The notes: a model not told the origin generated them from the sequence alone. Counted from the stretch's first letter, positions 15,595 to 25,256 are shown. The stretch: 64,000 bases of DNA from Sphingomonas sp. URHD0057 (GCF_000620665.1 NZ_JIAU01000006.1:248001-312000), one strand, 5' to 3'. Program-made: numbers and translations.

Positions 15595-16742
15595 CCGCCG
15601 ACCCCAAGCTGCGCATCGCGCTCTTCTCGGGAAATTACAATTACATGCGCGAGGGCGCGAACCAGGCGCTCAACCATCTCGTCGGCTATCTGGAGCGGCG
15701 CGGCCACCAGGTGCGTGTCTATTCGCCGGTGACCGACACGCCGGCGTTCGAGCCGGCGGGCACGCTGGTTCCAGTGCCTTCGGTCACGGCTCCCTTCCGC
15801 AAGGAGTTCCAGATCGCGCTCGGTTTGCCCGCGGTGACCCGCCGCGACCTCGAGGCCTTTGCGCCCGCGGTGATTCACGTCTCGACTCCCGACTTGCTCG
15901 ATCTGCGAGCACAGACGTTCGCGAAGAAACACCGCATTCCCATCGTCGCCAGCCTCCACACGCGGTTCGAGACCTATCTCGATTATTACGGGCTCGGCTG
16001 GCTGAGGCCGTTGCTCGAAGCGTACCTCAACCGCTTCTACCGCCGCGCCGATCTCGTGCTCGCGCCGACGCCGGCGCTGATCGAGCATCTGAAGCGCATT
16101 CGCGGCGATGACCGCGTCGGCCTGTTCAGCCGCGGCGTCGACCGAGCGCTGTTCAATCCTTCGCGCCGCGACGGCGAATGGCGCCGCTCCCAAGGCTGGG
16201 GCGACGACGACCCCGTAGTCCTGTTCTTCGGCCGGCCAGTCATCGAAAAGGGCCTCGATATCTACACCGGGGCCATCGAGCTTCTCAAGCATAGCCGCCG
16301 CAATGTCCGGGCGCTGGTCGTCGGCGCAGGCCCCAACGCCGACCGCCTTGGCGCGATCGAAGGCGCAGTGCTGACCGGCCACTTGACCGGACCCGACCTC
16401 GCCCGCGCCGTCGCCAGCGCCGACCTCATGATCAACCCCAGCGTCACCGAAGCCTTCGGCAACGTCGTGCTCGAAGCGATGGCGTCCGGCCTTGCGGTCG
16501 TCTGCGCCGACGCCGATTATTCGCGCGCGATCGTCGATCCCGGGCGTACCGGCATCCTCGAGCCCTCACGCGACGCGCGGGCCTATGCCACCGCCGCGCT
16601 GCGCCTGATCGATGATCCGGAGGAGCGGGCACGGATCGGCGCCGCGGCGCGCGAGTCGACCGCCGCCTTCACCTGGGATGCGGCGTCAGCCGCGGTCGAA
16701 GCCGCCTACTTCCGGACCGTCGCCGATGGTAGCATGCGCTGA
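15591..16742 (+). CDS. Glycosyltransferase family 4 (GT-B fold)
   Basis: A 383-residue cytoplasmic glycosyltransferase. GTG 15591 overlaps the GtrA stop. The N-terminal acceptor domain (LFSGNYNYMREGANQALNHL) is followed by the donor domain with FFGRPVIEKGLDIYTGAIELL, LVVGAGPNADRL, and the nucleotide-sugar signature NPSVTEAFGNVVLEAMASGLAVV. Homologues include mannosyl- and glucosyltransferases acting on lipids, often with a GtrA partner. Its last 37 bases overlap the converging cytochrome b gene. Confidence 0.92.
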   Translation: MTADPKLRIALFSGNYNYMREGANQALNHLVGYLERRGHQVRVYSPVTDTPAFEPAGTLVPVPSVTAPFRKEFQIALGLPAVTRRDLEAFAPAVIHVSTPDLLDLRAQTFAKKHRIPIVASLHTRFETYLDYYGLGWLRPLLEAYLNRFYRRADLVLAPTPALIEHLKRIRGDDRVGLFSRGVDRALFNPSRRDGEWRRSQGWGDDDPVVLFFGRPVIEKGLDIYTGAIELLKHSRRNVRALVVGAGPNADRLGAIEGAVLTGHLTGPDLARAVASADLMINPSVTEAFGNVVLEAMASGLAVVCADADYSRAIVDPGRTGILEPSRDARAYATAALRLIDDPEERARIGAAARESTAAFTWDAASAAVEAAYFRTVADGSMR

Positions 16743-17296
16743 AGCACGCGGTCCTTCAGCACATAGTGATGATAGAGCGCGGCCAGCGCATGAAGCAGCG
16801 CAATGACGATGATCGTCCATCCGATCCATTGGTGAAATTCGCGCAGCTGGTGGACCATGGGCCTGCCAAACACCTCGCCGACCGGCGATGGAATCCCCGA
16901 TCCGAAAAACGCCATCGGCCGCCCGGCGCCCCAGCGGAACGTGAAGCCGAGGGCGGCCTCGGCGGCCAGCAATACATAGAGCAGATAATGCGTCGCCTTG
17001 GACGCCAGCCGAACCCAGCCGGCTTCGAGCGACGAAACCTGGTGACCCGGAATCCAGCGCCACACCAGCCGGGCGATAATCACCAGGGTCAGCAGCACCC
17101 CGAACGACATGTGGGTGTCCTCGAGCAGCCCGCGGGTCGGCTTGGCGAACCAGTCCCACACCTGTGCGAGCGCAAAGTTCGCGATCACCAGCGCCGCGGT
17201 CGCCCAGTGCAGGAAGATCGCCACTCCGTCGTAATTCGTGCCGTCATCGCCCGCGACGATGCGCGTCGCGATGTCGAAACCTGTCCTGTCGTCCAT
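16706..17296 (-). CDS. Cytochrome b561-family membrane protein
   Basis: A 196-residue protein with four helices: VAIFLHWATAALVIANFALA (axial His), HMSFGVLLTLVIIARLVW, HYLLYVLLAAEAALGF and FHQWIGWTIIVIALLHALAALYHHYVLKD. His residues in helices 1, 2, 3 and 4 fit two b hemes. It probably passes electrons between quinone and periplasmic acceptors. ATG 17296 has GAGG seven bases upstream. It converges with, and overlaps, the glycosyltransferase. Confidence 0.9.
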   Translation of the reverse strand: MDDRTGFDIATRIVAGDDGTNYDGVAIFLHWATAALVIANFALAQVWDWFAKPTRGLLEDTHMSFGVLLTLVIIARLVWRWIPGHQVSSLEAGWVRLASKATHYLLYVLLAAEAALGFTFRWGAGRPMAFFGSGIPSPVGEVFGRPMVHQLREFHQWIGWTIIVIALLHALAALYHHYVLKDRVLQRMLPSATVRK

Positions 17297-17473
17297 CCAG
17301 CGTCCTCGTTGGCGGTTGAACGCCCGATAGCCACCAGAGTCACTGTTGCAAGAGATTCGCAATAAGGAAATTTGCCGACCCTCTGGAACGGCAGTTTCCG
17401 CGCACTATCTAGCCGATCCCCGCGGCGCTCTCCCGGCCGCCAGTTTTGCGCGCCCCTTCTGGCCGGAGGCATT

Positions 17474-18685
17474 GTGAACGTCAGCGTATCCCGTTTCGGC
17501 GAATCGAGTGAACGCGAGACCCTGTGGGTCCGCATCCGTCGCAGGCCGGTCGGCCAGCAGGTCGCGCTGGCCGCGGCCGCGATCCTGATCCTGCTGCTCG
17601 TCGCCTGGCTGCTGTTCGGCAGAAGCGCGCCGCCCCCGCCCCCGCCCCCCGGCCCGACCCCGGTCGGCGTCGTCATAGTCACGGAGCAGCCGGTTCAGCT
17701 TAGCACCGAGCTGCCCGGCCGGACGTCGGCCTATGAAACGTCGGACGTCCGCCCACAGGTCGATGGGATCGTCCGCGCTCGCCTCTTCACCGAGGGCGAT
17801 TACGTTCGCGCCGGCCAGCCGCTCTATCGCATCGATCCCGTCAGCTATGAGGCCCAGACCGCCAACGCCCGGGCTTCGCTCGCCAAGGCCCGCGCCGCGA
17901 CCATCGCCGCCGACGGCCAGGTCCGCCGCTACGCCGAACTGGTAAAGCGCGACTTCGTTTCCAAGCAGCTTTACGAAAATGCGCTGTCCGCCGCCGGCGC
18001 CGCCCGCGCCGAAGTGGAGGCCCAGGCTGCGGCTTTGCGCTCGGCCCAGATCGACCTTGACCGCACCACCATCCGCGCGCCCATCTCGGGCCGCATCGGC
18101 CGGTCGGTCTATACGACCGGAGCTTTGGTCAAGGCCGGGCAGGACAATCCGCTCAGCACCATCCAGCGGCTCGACCCGATCTATGTCGACATCCAGCAGT
18201 CGAGCTCCGACCTGCTGCGGCTGCGCGAGCAGATTCTGTCGGGGCAGGTTGCAAGCGACACGGCGCCGGTCCGCCTCAAGCTTGAATCCGGGTCGACCTA
18301 TCCGCTGGTCGGCACCCTCAGCTTTGCCGACGTTACGGTGGACCCGGCGACGAGCTCGCAAACCGTTCGCGCGGTCTTCCCCAATCCGCAGCACCTGCTG
18401 CTCCCGGGGATGTTCGTCCGCGGGCAGCTGACGCAAGGGGTCCAGGCGCGCGCCATCCTCATTCCACAGCGCGCGGTCAGCCGCGACGAGCGCGGCCGCC
18501 CGACCGTACTCATCGTCGGCAAGAACAATATGTCGGAGCTTCGCGTCATCCAGGCCGACCGCACGAGCGGCGACGATTGGGTGGTCACCGGCGGGCTCAA
18601 ACCCGGCGAAAAGGTCATCGTCGACGCCGGCCCGCTGGTGCGCCCGGGCGTGCCGGTGAAGCCCGACACGCAGCGGGGCCGCTGA
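17474..18685 (+). CDS. RND efflux periplasmic adaptor (MFP, AcrA/MexA-like)
   Basis: A 403-residue adaptor. GTG 17474 follows GGAGG by four bases. It has an N-terminal membrane anchor (VALAAAAILILLLVAWLLFG) rather than a lipobox, then a poly-Pro linker, barrel-sandwich halves (DVRPQVDGIVRARLFTEGDYVRAGQPLYRIDP and TTIRAPISGRIGRS), a coiled-coil between them, and beta-barrel and membrane-proximal domains. It is six bases upstream of the RND pump. No TolC-type channel gene is adjacent. Confidence 0.93.
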   Translation: MNVSVSRFGESSERETLWVRIRRRPVGQQVALAAAAILILLLVAWLLFGRSAPPPPPPPGPTPVGVVIVTEQPVQLSTELPGRTSAYETSDVRPQVDGIVRARLFTEGDYVRAGQPLYRIDPVSYEAQTANARASLAKARAATIAADGQVRRYAELVKRDFVSKQLYENALSAAGAARAEVEAQAAALRSAQIDLDRTTIRAPISGRIGRSVYTTGALVKAGQDNPLSTIQRLDPIYVDIQQSSSDLLRLREQILSGQVASDTAPVRLKLESGSTYPLVGTLSFADVTVDPATSSQTVRAVFPNPQHLLLPGMFVRGQLTQGVQARAILIPQRAVSRDERGRPTVLIVGKNNMSELRVIQADRTSGDDWVVTGGLKPGEKVIVDAGPLVRPGVPVKPDTQRGR

Positions 18686-18691
18686 GCCTTC

Positions 18692-21600
18692 ATGTCGCGC
18701 TACTTCATCGACCGGCCGATCTTCGCCTGGGTGCTGGCGATCCTTGCCTGCCTGTTCGGGCTGCTGTCGATCCGCTCGCTCCCGGTCGCCCAGTTCCCGG
18801 CCCTCGCTCCGCCGCAGATCGGCGTTACCGCAGTCTACCCCGGCGCCGACGCGACGACGCTCGACAAGACCACGACCCAGATCATCGAGCAGCAGCTTCA
18901 GGGCATCGATCACCTGCGCTACTTCGCGTCTCAATCGTCGTCCTCGGGCCAGGTCACGGTCACCCTGACCTTCGAGCAGGGCACCAATCCCGATACCGCC
19001 CAGGTCCAGGTCAACAACAAGGTCCAGTCGGCGCTCCCGCTGCTTCCGCAGGAGGTTCAGCGCCAAGGCGTCCGCGTCGAGAAATCGTCCGCCAACTTCG
19101 CCCTCGTTCCCGGGCTCTACTCCACGGACAATTCGCACGACCAGTTCGACCTTGCGGACATGATGGCGTCGAAGATCCAGGAGCCGGTCAGCCGGATCAA
19201 CGGCGTTGGCGGCTTCCAGCTTTTCGGATCGCAATATGCGATGCGCATCTGGGTCGATCCGATGAAGCTCAACAGCGTTCAGCTGACCATGGCCGACGTG
19301 ACGTCGGCGGTTCAGGCCCAGAACGCGCAGGTCTCGGCCGGCCAGCTCGGCAACCTCCCCGCGCCCGCCACCCAGCAGCTCAACGCGACCGTATCGGTCC
19401 AGTCGCGGCTGCAGACCCCAGAGGAATTCGGCACCATCCGCCTCAAGACCGCGGAGGATGGCTCGGTCGTCCGCCTCCGCGACGTGGCGCGGATCGAGCT
19501 GGGGTCGGAAGCCTACGGCTTCAGCGCGAAATACAGCGGCCATCCGGCGACCGCGGCCGCGATCCGCCTCGCGCCCGGCGCCGACGCCCTCAAGACCATC
19601 GGCGAGGTCAAGGCCAAGATCGCTGAAATCTCCAAGACCCTGCCGCCCGACGTCAAGGTCATTTACCCGTGGGACACGACGCCGTTCGTCAAGGTCTCGC
19701 TGAAGCAGGTCGTCGAGACCCTGTTCGAGGCGATGGTCCTCGTCTTCCTCGTCATGTTCCTGTTTCTGCAGAACTGGCGCGCGACCCTGATCCCGACGAT
19801 CGCCATCCCGGTCGTCTTGCTCGGCACGCTGACGGTGATGGCCATCGCCGGCTTCAGCATCAACACGCTGACCCTGTTCGGAATGGTCCTCGCCATCGGC
19901 CTGCTGGTCGACGACGCCATCGTCGTGGTCGAGAACGTCGAGCGGCTGATCCAGACCGAAGGGCTCACGCCGAAGGAAGCCGCGCGCAAGTCGATGGACG
20001 AGATTTCAGGCGCCCTGATCGCCATCGGGACCGTGCTCGCGGCGGTCTTCCTGCCGATGGCATTCTTCGGCGGCTCGACCGGAGTCGTCTACCGCCAATT
20101 CTCGATTACGATCGTCTCCGCGATGACCCTGTCGGTGCTCGTCGCACTGATCCTCACCCCTGCGCTCGCCGCGACCCTCCTGAAGCCCGGCGACCCCCTG
20201 GAGCACGCGGGCAATGGTCCGCTCGCGCGCTTCTTCCGCTGGTTCAATGGCGGTTTCGAGCGCGCCCGGGTCATTCACGAGAACGGCGTCGTCCGGATGC
20301 TCGGCGGCAAGCGGCGCTCGGCTCTGGCCTATGCCGCCATCGTCCTCGTGATGGCCTTCCTGTTCTGGCGGCTGCCGACCGGTTTCATGCCCGACGAGGA
20401 CACCGGCGCCGTGTTCACCCTGGTCGCTGAGCCGTCCGGAGCGACCCTGCCGCGGACCGATGCGGCGCTCGACCATGCCCGCGACTATTTCGAGAAGAAC
20501 GAAGCAAAAAACATCGAGGGCGTGTTCACCGTCGGCGGCTTCTCCTTCGCCGGGCAGGGCCAGAATGCCGGCATCGCCTTCCTGCCGTTGAAGCCGTGGG
20601 ACGAGCGCAAGGGCAAGGCCAACACCTCCAAGTCGATCGCCGACCGCGCCACCGGCGCGCTCATGGGCTATCGCGATGCGCTGATCATCTCGTTCATCCC
20701 GCCCGCCGCGCTCGAGCTCGGCAACGCCACCGGCTTCGACCTCCAGCTGGTCGACAGCGGCAACATCGGCCACGCCAAGCTGACCGAGGCGCGCAACATG
20801 CTGATGGGCATGGCTATGCAGGACAAGCGCATCGTCGGCATTCGCCCGGTCAGCCTCGAGGACGCGCCCCAGCTCACCGTCGATGTCGACCAGGACAAGG
20901 CGCGCGCGCTCGGCCTCGACATCGGCCAGATCAACCAGACCATCGCTTCGGCCTGGGGCGGCTCGTACATCAACGACTTCATCGACCGCGGCCGGGTCAA
21001 GCGGGTCTATGTCCAGGTCGATCAGCCGTACCGGCAGCAGCCGGAGGATATCCACGACCTCTACGTCCGCGGCTCGGACGGCAAGAGCATGGCGCCCTTC
21101 ACCGCCTTCTCGAACCTCAAATGGGCCAACGCGCCGGTCCAGCTGTCGCGCTACAATGGCGCGCCCTCGCTGGAGCTCCAGGGCTCCCCCGCGCCCGGCG
21201 TCAGCACCGGCACCGCGATGAAGGCGCTGGAGGAGATGCAGGCCAAGCTCCCGCCGGGCACGTCGCTGCAATGGACCGGGCTCAGCTACGAAGAGCGCCA
21301 GTCGAGCGGTCAGGCGCCGATGCTCTACGGCCTGTCGCTGCTGATCGTCTTCCTGTGCCTCGCCGCGCTCTATGAAAGCTGGCTGATTCCGGTCGCGGTG
21401 TTGCTGGTGGTCCCGCTCGGGATCGTCGGCGCCGTCATCATGGCCAAGCTCACCGGGCTCGAGAACAACATCTACCTCCAGGTCGGCCTGATCACGACGA
21501 TGGGCCTCGGCGCCAAGAACGCCATCCTGATCGTCGAGTTCGCCGAGAGCCGGCTTGCCGCCGGGGCCGACCTCGTCCACGCCGCGATCGAGGCCGCCAA

Positions 21601-21847
21601 GCTCCGGCTTCGCCCGATGCTGATGACCAGCCTTGCCCTGGTGTTCGGCGTGCTGCCCCTGGCCATCGCCAGCGGTCCGGGCGCAGGCAGTCAGAACGCC
21701 ATCGGCCGCGCCGTGGTCGGCGGCGCGCTCTCCGCGACCTTCCTAGCGATCTTCTTCGTCCCGCTGTTCTTTGTGTTCGTGCAGAGCCTGCTGCGGCGGG
21801 ACAAGCGGGCGCCGTCGACGGAGGCGCAGCCAGTCCCCGCCGAGTGA
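18692..21847 (+). CDS. RND multidrug efflux permease (HAE1, AcrB/MexB-like)
   Basis: A 1051-residue proton-driven inner-membrane pump. MSRYFIDRPIFAWVLAIL is the classic N-terminus. Two large periplasmic loops alternate with 12 membrane helices. The proton-relay aspartates are in helix 4 (AIGLLVDDAIVVVENVER), and GFSINTLTLFGMV and the second-half GLGAKNAILIVEFAE are typical. The pair with the adaptor forms an operon for export of amphipathic compounds; substrates are not predictable from sequence. Confidence 0.96.
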   Translation: MSRYFIDRPIFAWVLAILACLFGLLSIRSLPVAQFPALAPPQIGVTAVYPGADATTLDKTTTQIIEQQLQGIDHLRYFASQSSSSGQVTVTLTFEQGTNPDTAQVQVNNKVQSALPLLPQEVQRQGVRVEKSSANFALVPGLYSTDNSHDQFDLADMMASKIQEPVSRINGVGGFQLFGSQYAMRIWVDPMKLNSVQLTMADVTSAVQAQNAQVSAGQLGNLPAPATQQLNATVSVQSRLQTPEEFGTIRLKTAEDGSVVRLRDVARIELGSEAYGFSAKYSGHPATAAAIRLAPGADALKTIGEVKAKIAEISKTLPPDVKVIYPWDTTPFVKVSLKQVVETLFEAMVLVFLVMFLFLQNWRATLIPTIAIPVVLLGTLTVMAIAGFSINTLTLFGMVLAIGLLVDDAIVVVENVERLIQTEGLTPKEAARKSMDEISGALIAIGTVLAAVFLPMAFFGGSTGVVYRQFSITIVSAMTLSVLVALILTPALAATLLKPGDPLEHAGNGPLARFFRWFNGGFERARVIHENGVVRMLGGKRRSALAYAAIVLVMAFLFWRLPTGFMPDEDTGAVFTLVAEPSGATLPRTDAALDHARDYFEKNEAKNIEGVFTVGGFSFAGQGQNAGIAFLPLKPWDERKGKANTSKSIADRATGALMGYRDALIISFIPPAALELGNATGFDLQLVDSGNIGHAKLTEARNMLMGMAMQDKRIVGIRPVSLEDAPQLTVDVDQDKARALGLDIGQINQTIASAWGGSYINDFIDRGRVKRVYVQVDQPYRQQPEDIHDLYVRGSDGKSMAPFTAFSNLKWANAPVQLSRYNGAPSLELQGSPAPGVSTGTAMKALEEMQAKLPPGTSLQWTGLSYEERQSSGQAPMLYGLSLLIVFLCLAALYESWLIPVAVLLVVPLGIVGAVIMAKLTGLENNIYLQVGLITTMGLGAKNAILIVEFAESRLAAGADLVHAAIEAAKLRLRPMLMTSLALVFGVLPLAIASGPGAGSQNAIGRAVVGGALSATFLAIFFVPLFFVFVQSLLRRDKRAPSTEAQPVPAE

Positions 21848-21904
21848 CCGTCCGGTTGCTCGGTCCGTGCCCGGCATGCCATTGATCCCTTAAGAGGGAG
21901 CCGC

Positions 21905-23851
21905 ATGCCGAGGCTGTTCGCGTTCTTTGCCGCCGCGCTTGCGCTGGCCGTCGCCGGCTGGGCGCAACCGGCGGTCCAGCCGGGCGGCGACATCCCGTCC
22001 AAGTTCCACCCCGCCTTCCCGCCGCCGGCCGAGCCGAAGCCGCCGCCGCGCTATGGCCCGCCGCCCTCCGCTCATCTCTACGACCGGCGCGAGGTCATGA
22101 TCCGGATGCGCGACGGCGTCTCGCTGTACACCGTGTTGATCATCCCAAAGGGCGCCGGCAAAGCCCCGATCCTGCTCGACCGCACCCCCTATTCGGCCGA
22201 CAAGGCGAGTGGCAAAGGCGTGCCCAGCGCCTGGCCCGAAGGGATCCTGACGCCGATCTATGCCGAGCTGGTCCGCGCCGGCTACATCGTCGCGATCCAG
22301 GACGTGCGCGGCAAATACCGGTCCGGCGGCGACTATGTGATGACCCGCCCCCTGCGCGGGCCGCTCAACCCGACCGCGGTCGACCATTCGACCGACGCAT
22401 TCGACAGCATCGACTGGCTGGTCAGGCACGTGCCCGAGAGCAACGGCCGGGTCGCCACCATTGGCATCAGCTACGACGGCTTCGCCGCGCTGATGAGCCT
22501 GGTCGGCCCTCACCCTGCGCTCAAGGCGGCGGTGCCCATCAACCCGATGGTCGACGGCTGGAAAGGCGACGACTGGTTCCACAACGGCGCCTTCCGGCAG
22601 GAGATGCTGAGCTTCGTCTACGGCCAGACCGCCGACCGCCGCTCCGACCAGCAATGGCTGTCGGGCTATGACGATTATGCGACCTACCTGCGCTACGGCT
22701 CGGCCGGCGCTTATGCCCGCGCCATCGGCATGGAGCAGCTGCCGTTCTGGCGCCGCCTGACCATCCACCCCGCCTACGACGGCTATTGGCAGGGCCAGGC
22801 GCTCGACCGCATCCTTGGCCAGCGGCCACTAACCGTCCCGACCCTGCTCGTCTCGAGCTTCTGGGACCCGGAGGACATTTACGGCGCGACCGCGGTGTTC
22901 GAGGCGGTCAAGCGGAATGACCACGGCAATGCCCACCTAGTCCTCGGCCCCTGGTACCATGGCCAGGTCAACGGCGGCGCATGGAACCTCGGCCCGCTGG
23001 AGTGGGGCGAGGACACCGGCCGCTGGGTCCGCTCCAACGTCCTCCTCCCGTTCCTCAATCAGTATCTCAAGGACGGACCGCCGTCGGGCATCGCCCGGGT
23101 CACCGCGTTCGAGGCCGGCCCCAACCGCTGGCAGCGCCTCGACGACTGGCCGCCCGCCTGCGCCCGTGGCTGCCCGGCCAACCTCAGCCCGCTCTATCTC
23201 GCCCCTGGCGGCAAGCTCGGCTTCACCGCCCCTCGGAAAAGCGCGTCCGACTGCTACGTCTCCGACCCCGCTCACCCGGTCACCTACCGTGCCGCGCCCA
23301 ACCTCTCGCCGTGGGCGGCGGGGTCGACCTGGCGCACCTGGCTCAGCGACGATCAGCGCTTCGCCGCGCTCCGCCCCGACGTCCTCACCTACAGCGGCGA
23401 GCCGCTCACGCAGCCGCTCAAGCTCGCCGGCACGCCGCTCGTCCACCTCGTCGCGGCGACCAGCGGGTCCGACAGCGACTGGGTGGTTAAGCTGATCGAC
23501 GTCTACCCCGACCCCCACCCGGCAAAACCGGGCATGGCCGGCTACGCCTTCCCGATCGCGATGGACGTGATCCGCGGCCGCTACCGCACCGACCCGGCGC
23601 GCCCGGCGCCCCTCACCCCCAACGCGCCGCTGACCTACGAATTCGCGCTCCCCGGCGTCGACTATGTCGTCCAGCCCGGCCACCGCCTGATGGTCCAGGT
23701 CCAGTCGAGCTGGTTCCCGCTGTACGACCGCAACCCGCAGACCTTCGTCCCCAACATCTTCTTCGCCGAAGCCAAGGATTACCGCGCCGCCACTCAGCGT
23801 GTCTTCACCGGCAAAGACGGCAGCTGGATCGGCCTGCCTGTCGTCGACTGA
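21905..23851 (+). CDS. CocE/NonD-type hydrolase (S15 X-Pro dipeptidyl-peptidase family), exported
   Basis: A 648-residue protein with a signal peptide (FAFFAAALALAVAGWA). The alpha/beta hydrolase domain has VRGKYRSGGDY, the nucleophile Ser189 in GISYDGFAAL, an acidic residue in SFWDPEDIYGA, and His in GPWYHGQVNGG. The C-terminal jelly-roll domain is typical of cocaine-esterase and alpha-amino-acid-ester hydrolases. The substrate is uncertain: acyl-proline peptides, amino-acid esters or beta-lactam esters. It ends 43 bases before tRNA-Trp. Confidence 0.9.
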   Translation: MPRLFAFFAAALALAVAGWAQPAVQPGGDIPSKFHPAFPPPAEPKPPPRYGPPPSAHLYDRREVMIRMRDGVSLYTVLIIPKGAGKAPILLDRTPYSADKASGKGVPSAWPEGILTPIYAELVRAGYIVAIQDVRGKYRSGGDYVMTRPLRGPLNPTAVDHSTDAFDSIDWLVRHVPESNGRVATIGISYDGFAALMSLVGPHPALKAAVPINPMVDGWKGDDWFHNGAFRQEMLSFVYGQTADRRSDQQWLSGYDDYATYLRYGSAGAYARAIGMEQLPFWRRLTIHPAYDGYWQGQALDRILGQRPLTVPTLLVSSFWDPEDIYGATAVFEAVKRNDHGNAHLVLGPWYHGQVNGGAWNLGPLEWGEDTGRWVRSNVLLPFLNQYLKDGPPSGIARVTAFEAGPNRWQRLDDWPPACARGCPANLSPLYLAPGGKLGFTAPRKSASDCYVSDPAHPVTYRAAPNLSPWAAGSTWRTWLSDDQRFAALRPDVLTYSGEPLTQPLKLAGTPLVHLVAATSGSDSDWVVKLIDVYPDPHPAKPGMAGYAFPIAMDVIRGRYRTDPARPAPLTPNAPLTYEFALPGVDYVVQPGHRLMVQVQSSWFPLYDRNPQTFVPNIFFAEAKDYRAATQRVFTGKDGSWIGLPVVD

Positions 23852-23894
23852 CCTTGCGAAGCGGCCCGCCGCTGGCTACCTCCCGCCCCGGCAC

Positions 23895-23970
23895 AGGAGT
23901 GTAGCTCAGTTGGTAGAGCATCGGTCTCCAAAACCGAGGGCCGTGGGTTCGAGTCCCTCCACTCCTGCCA
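23895..23970 (+). tRNA. tRNA-Trp (CCA anticodon), 3' CCA encoded
   Basis: A 76-base cloverleaf. The acceptor AGGAGTG pairs with CACTCCT; the D arm is GCTCAGTTGGTAGAGC, the anticodon stem CGGTCTCCAAAACCG has anticodon CCA, the T arm is GTGGGTTCGAGTCCCTC, and GCCA ends the molecule. In most bacteria tRNA-Trp lies directly before secE. Here 5.2 kb separates them. Confidence 0.97.
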
Positions 23971-23986
23971 GCCGCAACGCGACTAG

Positions 23987-24901
23987 TTACAGAATGAGAT
24001 TATTCACCGTCAGCGCGCCCTCGCCCGCAGCCGACCACAGATTGATCATCAGGTCGGGGCCATCGACGTTGTCAGTATAGCCGAGGATCCACAGCTCGCC
24101 GCCAAAACCGCCAATGGTCAGCGTGCCCGGCGTGGTCACGGTCGGCGGATGTCCAAAGCTGTACCCGGCGAATACGAACGCCTGGTTTCCGGCGACGAGC
24201 GCGTTGGCGTCGATTGCCGACAGGTCGATGCGATCTTCTGCCGACCAATCGTAGATCATTTCGGCGCCATAGGTCTTCGAGAGTTCGGCCAGGCTCAAAT
24301 AAGCGAAGGTGTCGCTGCCGCCACCGCCCGATAAGGTATCGCTGCCAAGTCCGCCGATAATCCGGTCGTCGCCTGCGCCACCCTTGATAATATCGTCTCC
24401 GCCAAGCCCATTGATGGTGTCGTTGCTGCCGGTGCCGTTCAGCATGTCGTTGCCGGACGTGCCCGTGATCGTTCCGGTTGGTCCGCCGCCTGAACCGCCA
24501 CCGCTGCCGAACTGAAGCGCCGCCTGAACTGTCGTCGCTGTCGCATTCGAAAAGGTAATGGTGTCCGAGGCCGACAGGGTCAGCACCACGTCGCCGCCGA
24601 CTTGCGCGAGCGATTGGGCGGAGGCGTAGCCAGATATCCTGACGAGATCGCCGGCAGCGAAGTCCGTGACGACGTCCCGACCGTCCGAGATCGCGTACAG
24701 GAAAGTGTCGTTGCCGGCTCCGCCGCTGAGCAAGTCGTTGCCCTTCCCACCGTTGATGGTGTCGGCTCCGCCGCCGCCATAAATCCTGTCGCTGCCGCCA
24801 AGGCCTTCCAGAAGGTCGTTTCCGCCGTATCCGCGGATAATGTCCGCCGCGCCGGTACCGATGATGTGATTGGCCGCAGACGTGCCCGTGTATGTCGCCA
24901 T
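23987..24901 (-). CDS. RTX-type calcium-binding repeat protein (probable type I secretion substrate)
   Basis: A 304-residue protein without a signal peptide. It has two blocks of GGxGxDxUx nonapeptide repeats: GGNDLLEGLGGSDRIYGGGG... near residues 20-60 and SGNDMLNGTG...GGAGDDRIIGGLGSDTLSGGGG near 150-200. These would form calcium-stabilised parallel beta-rolls. The C-terminus is hydrophobic and uncharged, as in type I secretion signals. GGGAGGAAG precedes ATG 24901. No HlyB/HlyD exporter is in the window. The stop lies 17 bases from the tRNA-Trp 3' end. A role in adhesion or the cell surface is possible. Confidence 0.85.
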   Translation of the reverse strand: MATYTGTSAANHIIGTGAADIIRGYGGNDLLEGLGGSDRIYGGGGADTINGGKGNDLLSGGAGNDTFLYAISDGRDVVTDFAAGDLVRISGYASAQSLAQVGGDVVLTLSASDTITFSNATATTVQAALQFGSGGGSGGGPTGTITGTSGNDMLNGTGSNDTINGLGGDDIIKGGAGDDRIIGGLGSDTLSGGGGSDTFAYLSLAELSKTYGAEMIYDWSAEDRIDLSAIDANALVAGNQAFVFAGYSFGHPPTVTTPGTLTIGGFGGELWILGYTDNVDGPDLMINLWSAAGEGALTVNNLIL

Positions 24902-24944
24902 GATCTTCCTCCCGACTGGATGCCGTGGAAATTCGCCCGCCGGT

Positions 24945-25256
24945 CTAGTGATTGCGCCGCGCGAACCAGTCGCTGCCGAGAACCTCGACGCGATGGTCGG
25001 TGATGTACCAGTTGCCGTCCGCTCTGAGCTCACACGGGAAGGCGCGATTGAGGAAGCTCCTGACTTCCCCTTCGCTGGAGAAGAGGTCGGGGAAGAGGTC
25101 GATCAGGAAATCGTCGTCGTTGCTCAAGGCGTTGCGCTCGACTTCGCACGCACCGCGGCTGGCGAACGGGTCGTCGAGATGGAGAACGTGATTGGCGTGG
25201 GCAGGGCTTGTCAGGATGAAGGCTTCGGCAGCTGCCGCGATGAGAAACTTGGTCAT
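24945..25256 (-). CDS. Small exported protein of unknown function
   Basis: A 103-residue protein with an excellent ribosome binding site (AGGAGG five bases before ATG 25256) and signal peptide MTKFLIAAAAEAFILTSPAHA. The mature part is acidic, with two cysteines (GACEVERN and FPCELRADG) that probably form a disulfide. No family is recognised. It lies just upstream of the RTX gene on the same strand, 43 bases apart, so co-expression is likely. Confidence 0.7.
   Translation of the reverse strand: MTKFLIAAAAEAFILTSPAHANHVLHLDDPFASRGACEVERNALSNDDDFLIDLFPDLFSSEGEVRSFLNRAFPCELRADGNWYITDHRVEVLGSDWFARRNH

Noticed and set aside
17340-17372. TTGC...GCAA palindrome between the cytochrome b and efflux genes as a repressor site
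   Set aside because: Only a 4-bp arm match with a long centre, and no regulator gene adjacent; too weak to call.
17405-19543. Long minus-strand reading frame (about 712 codons) opposite the RND efflux genes
   Set aside because: Rich in Arg, Gly and Ala with no domain; it is the shadow of high-GC codon use in real genes.
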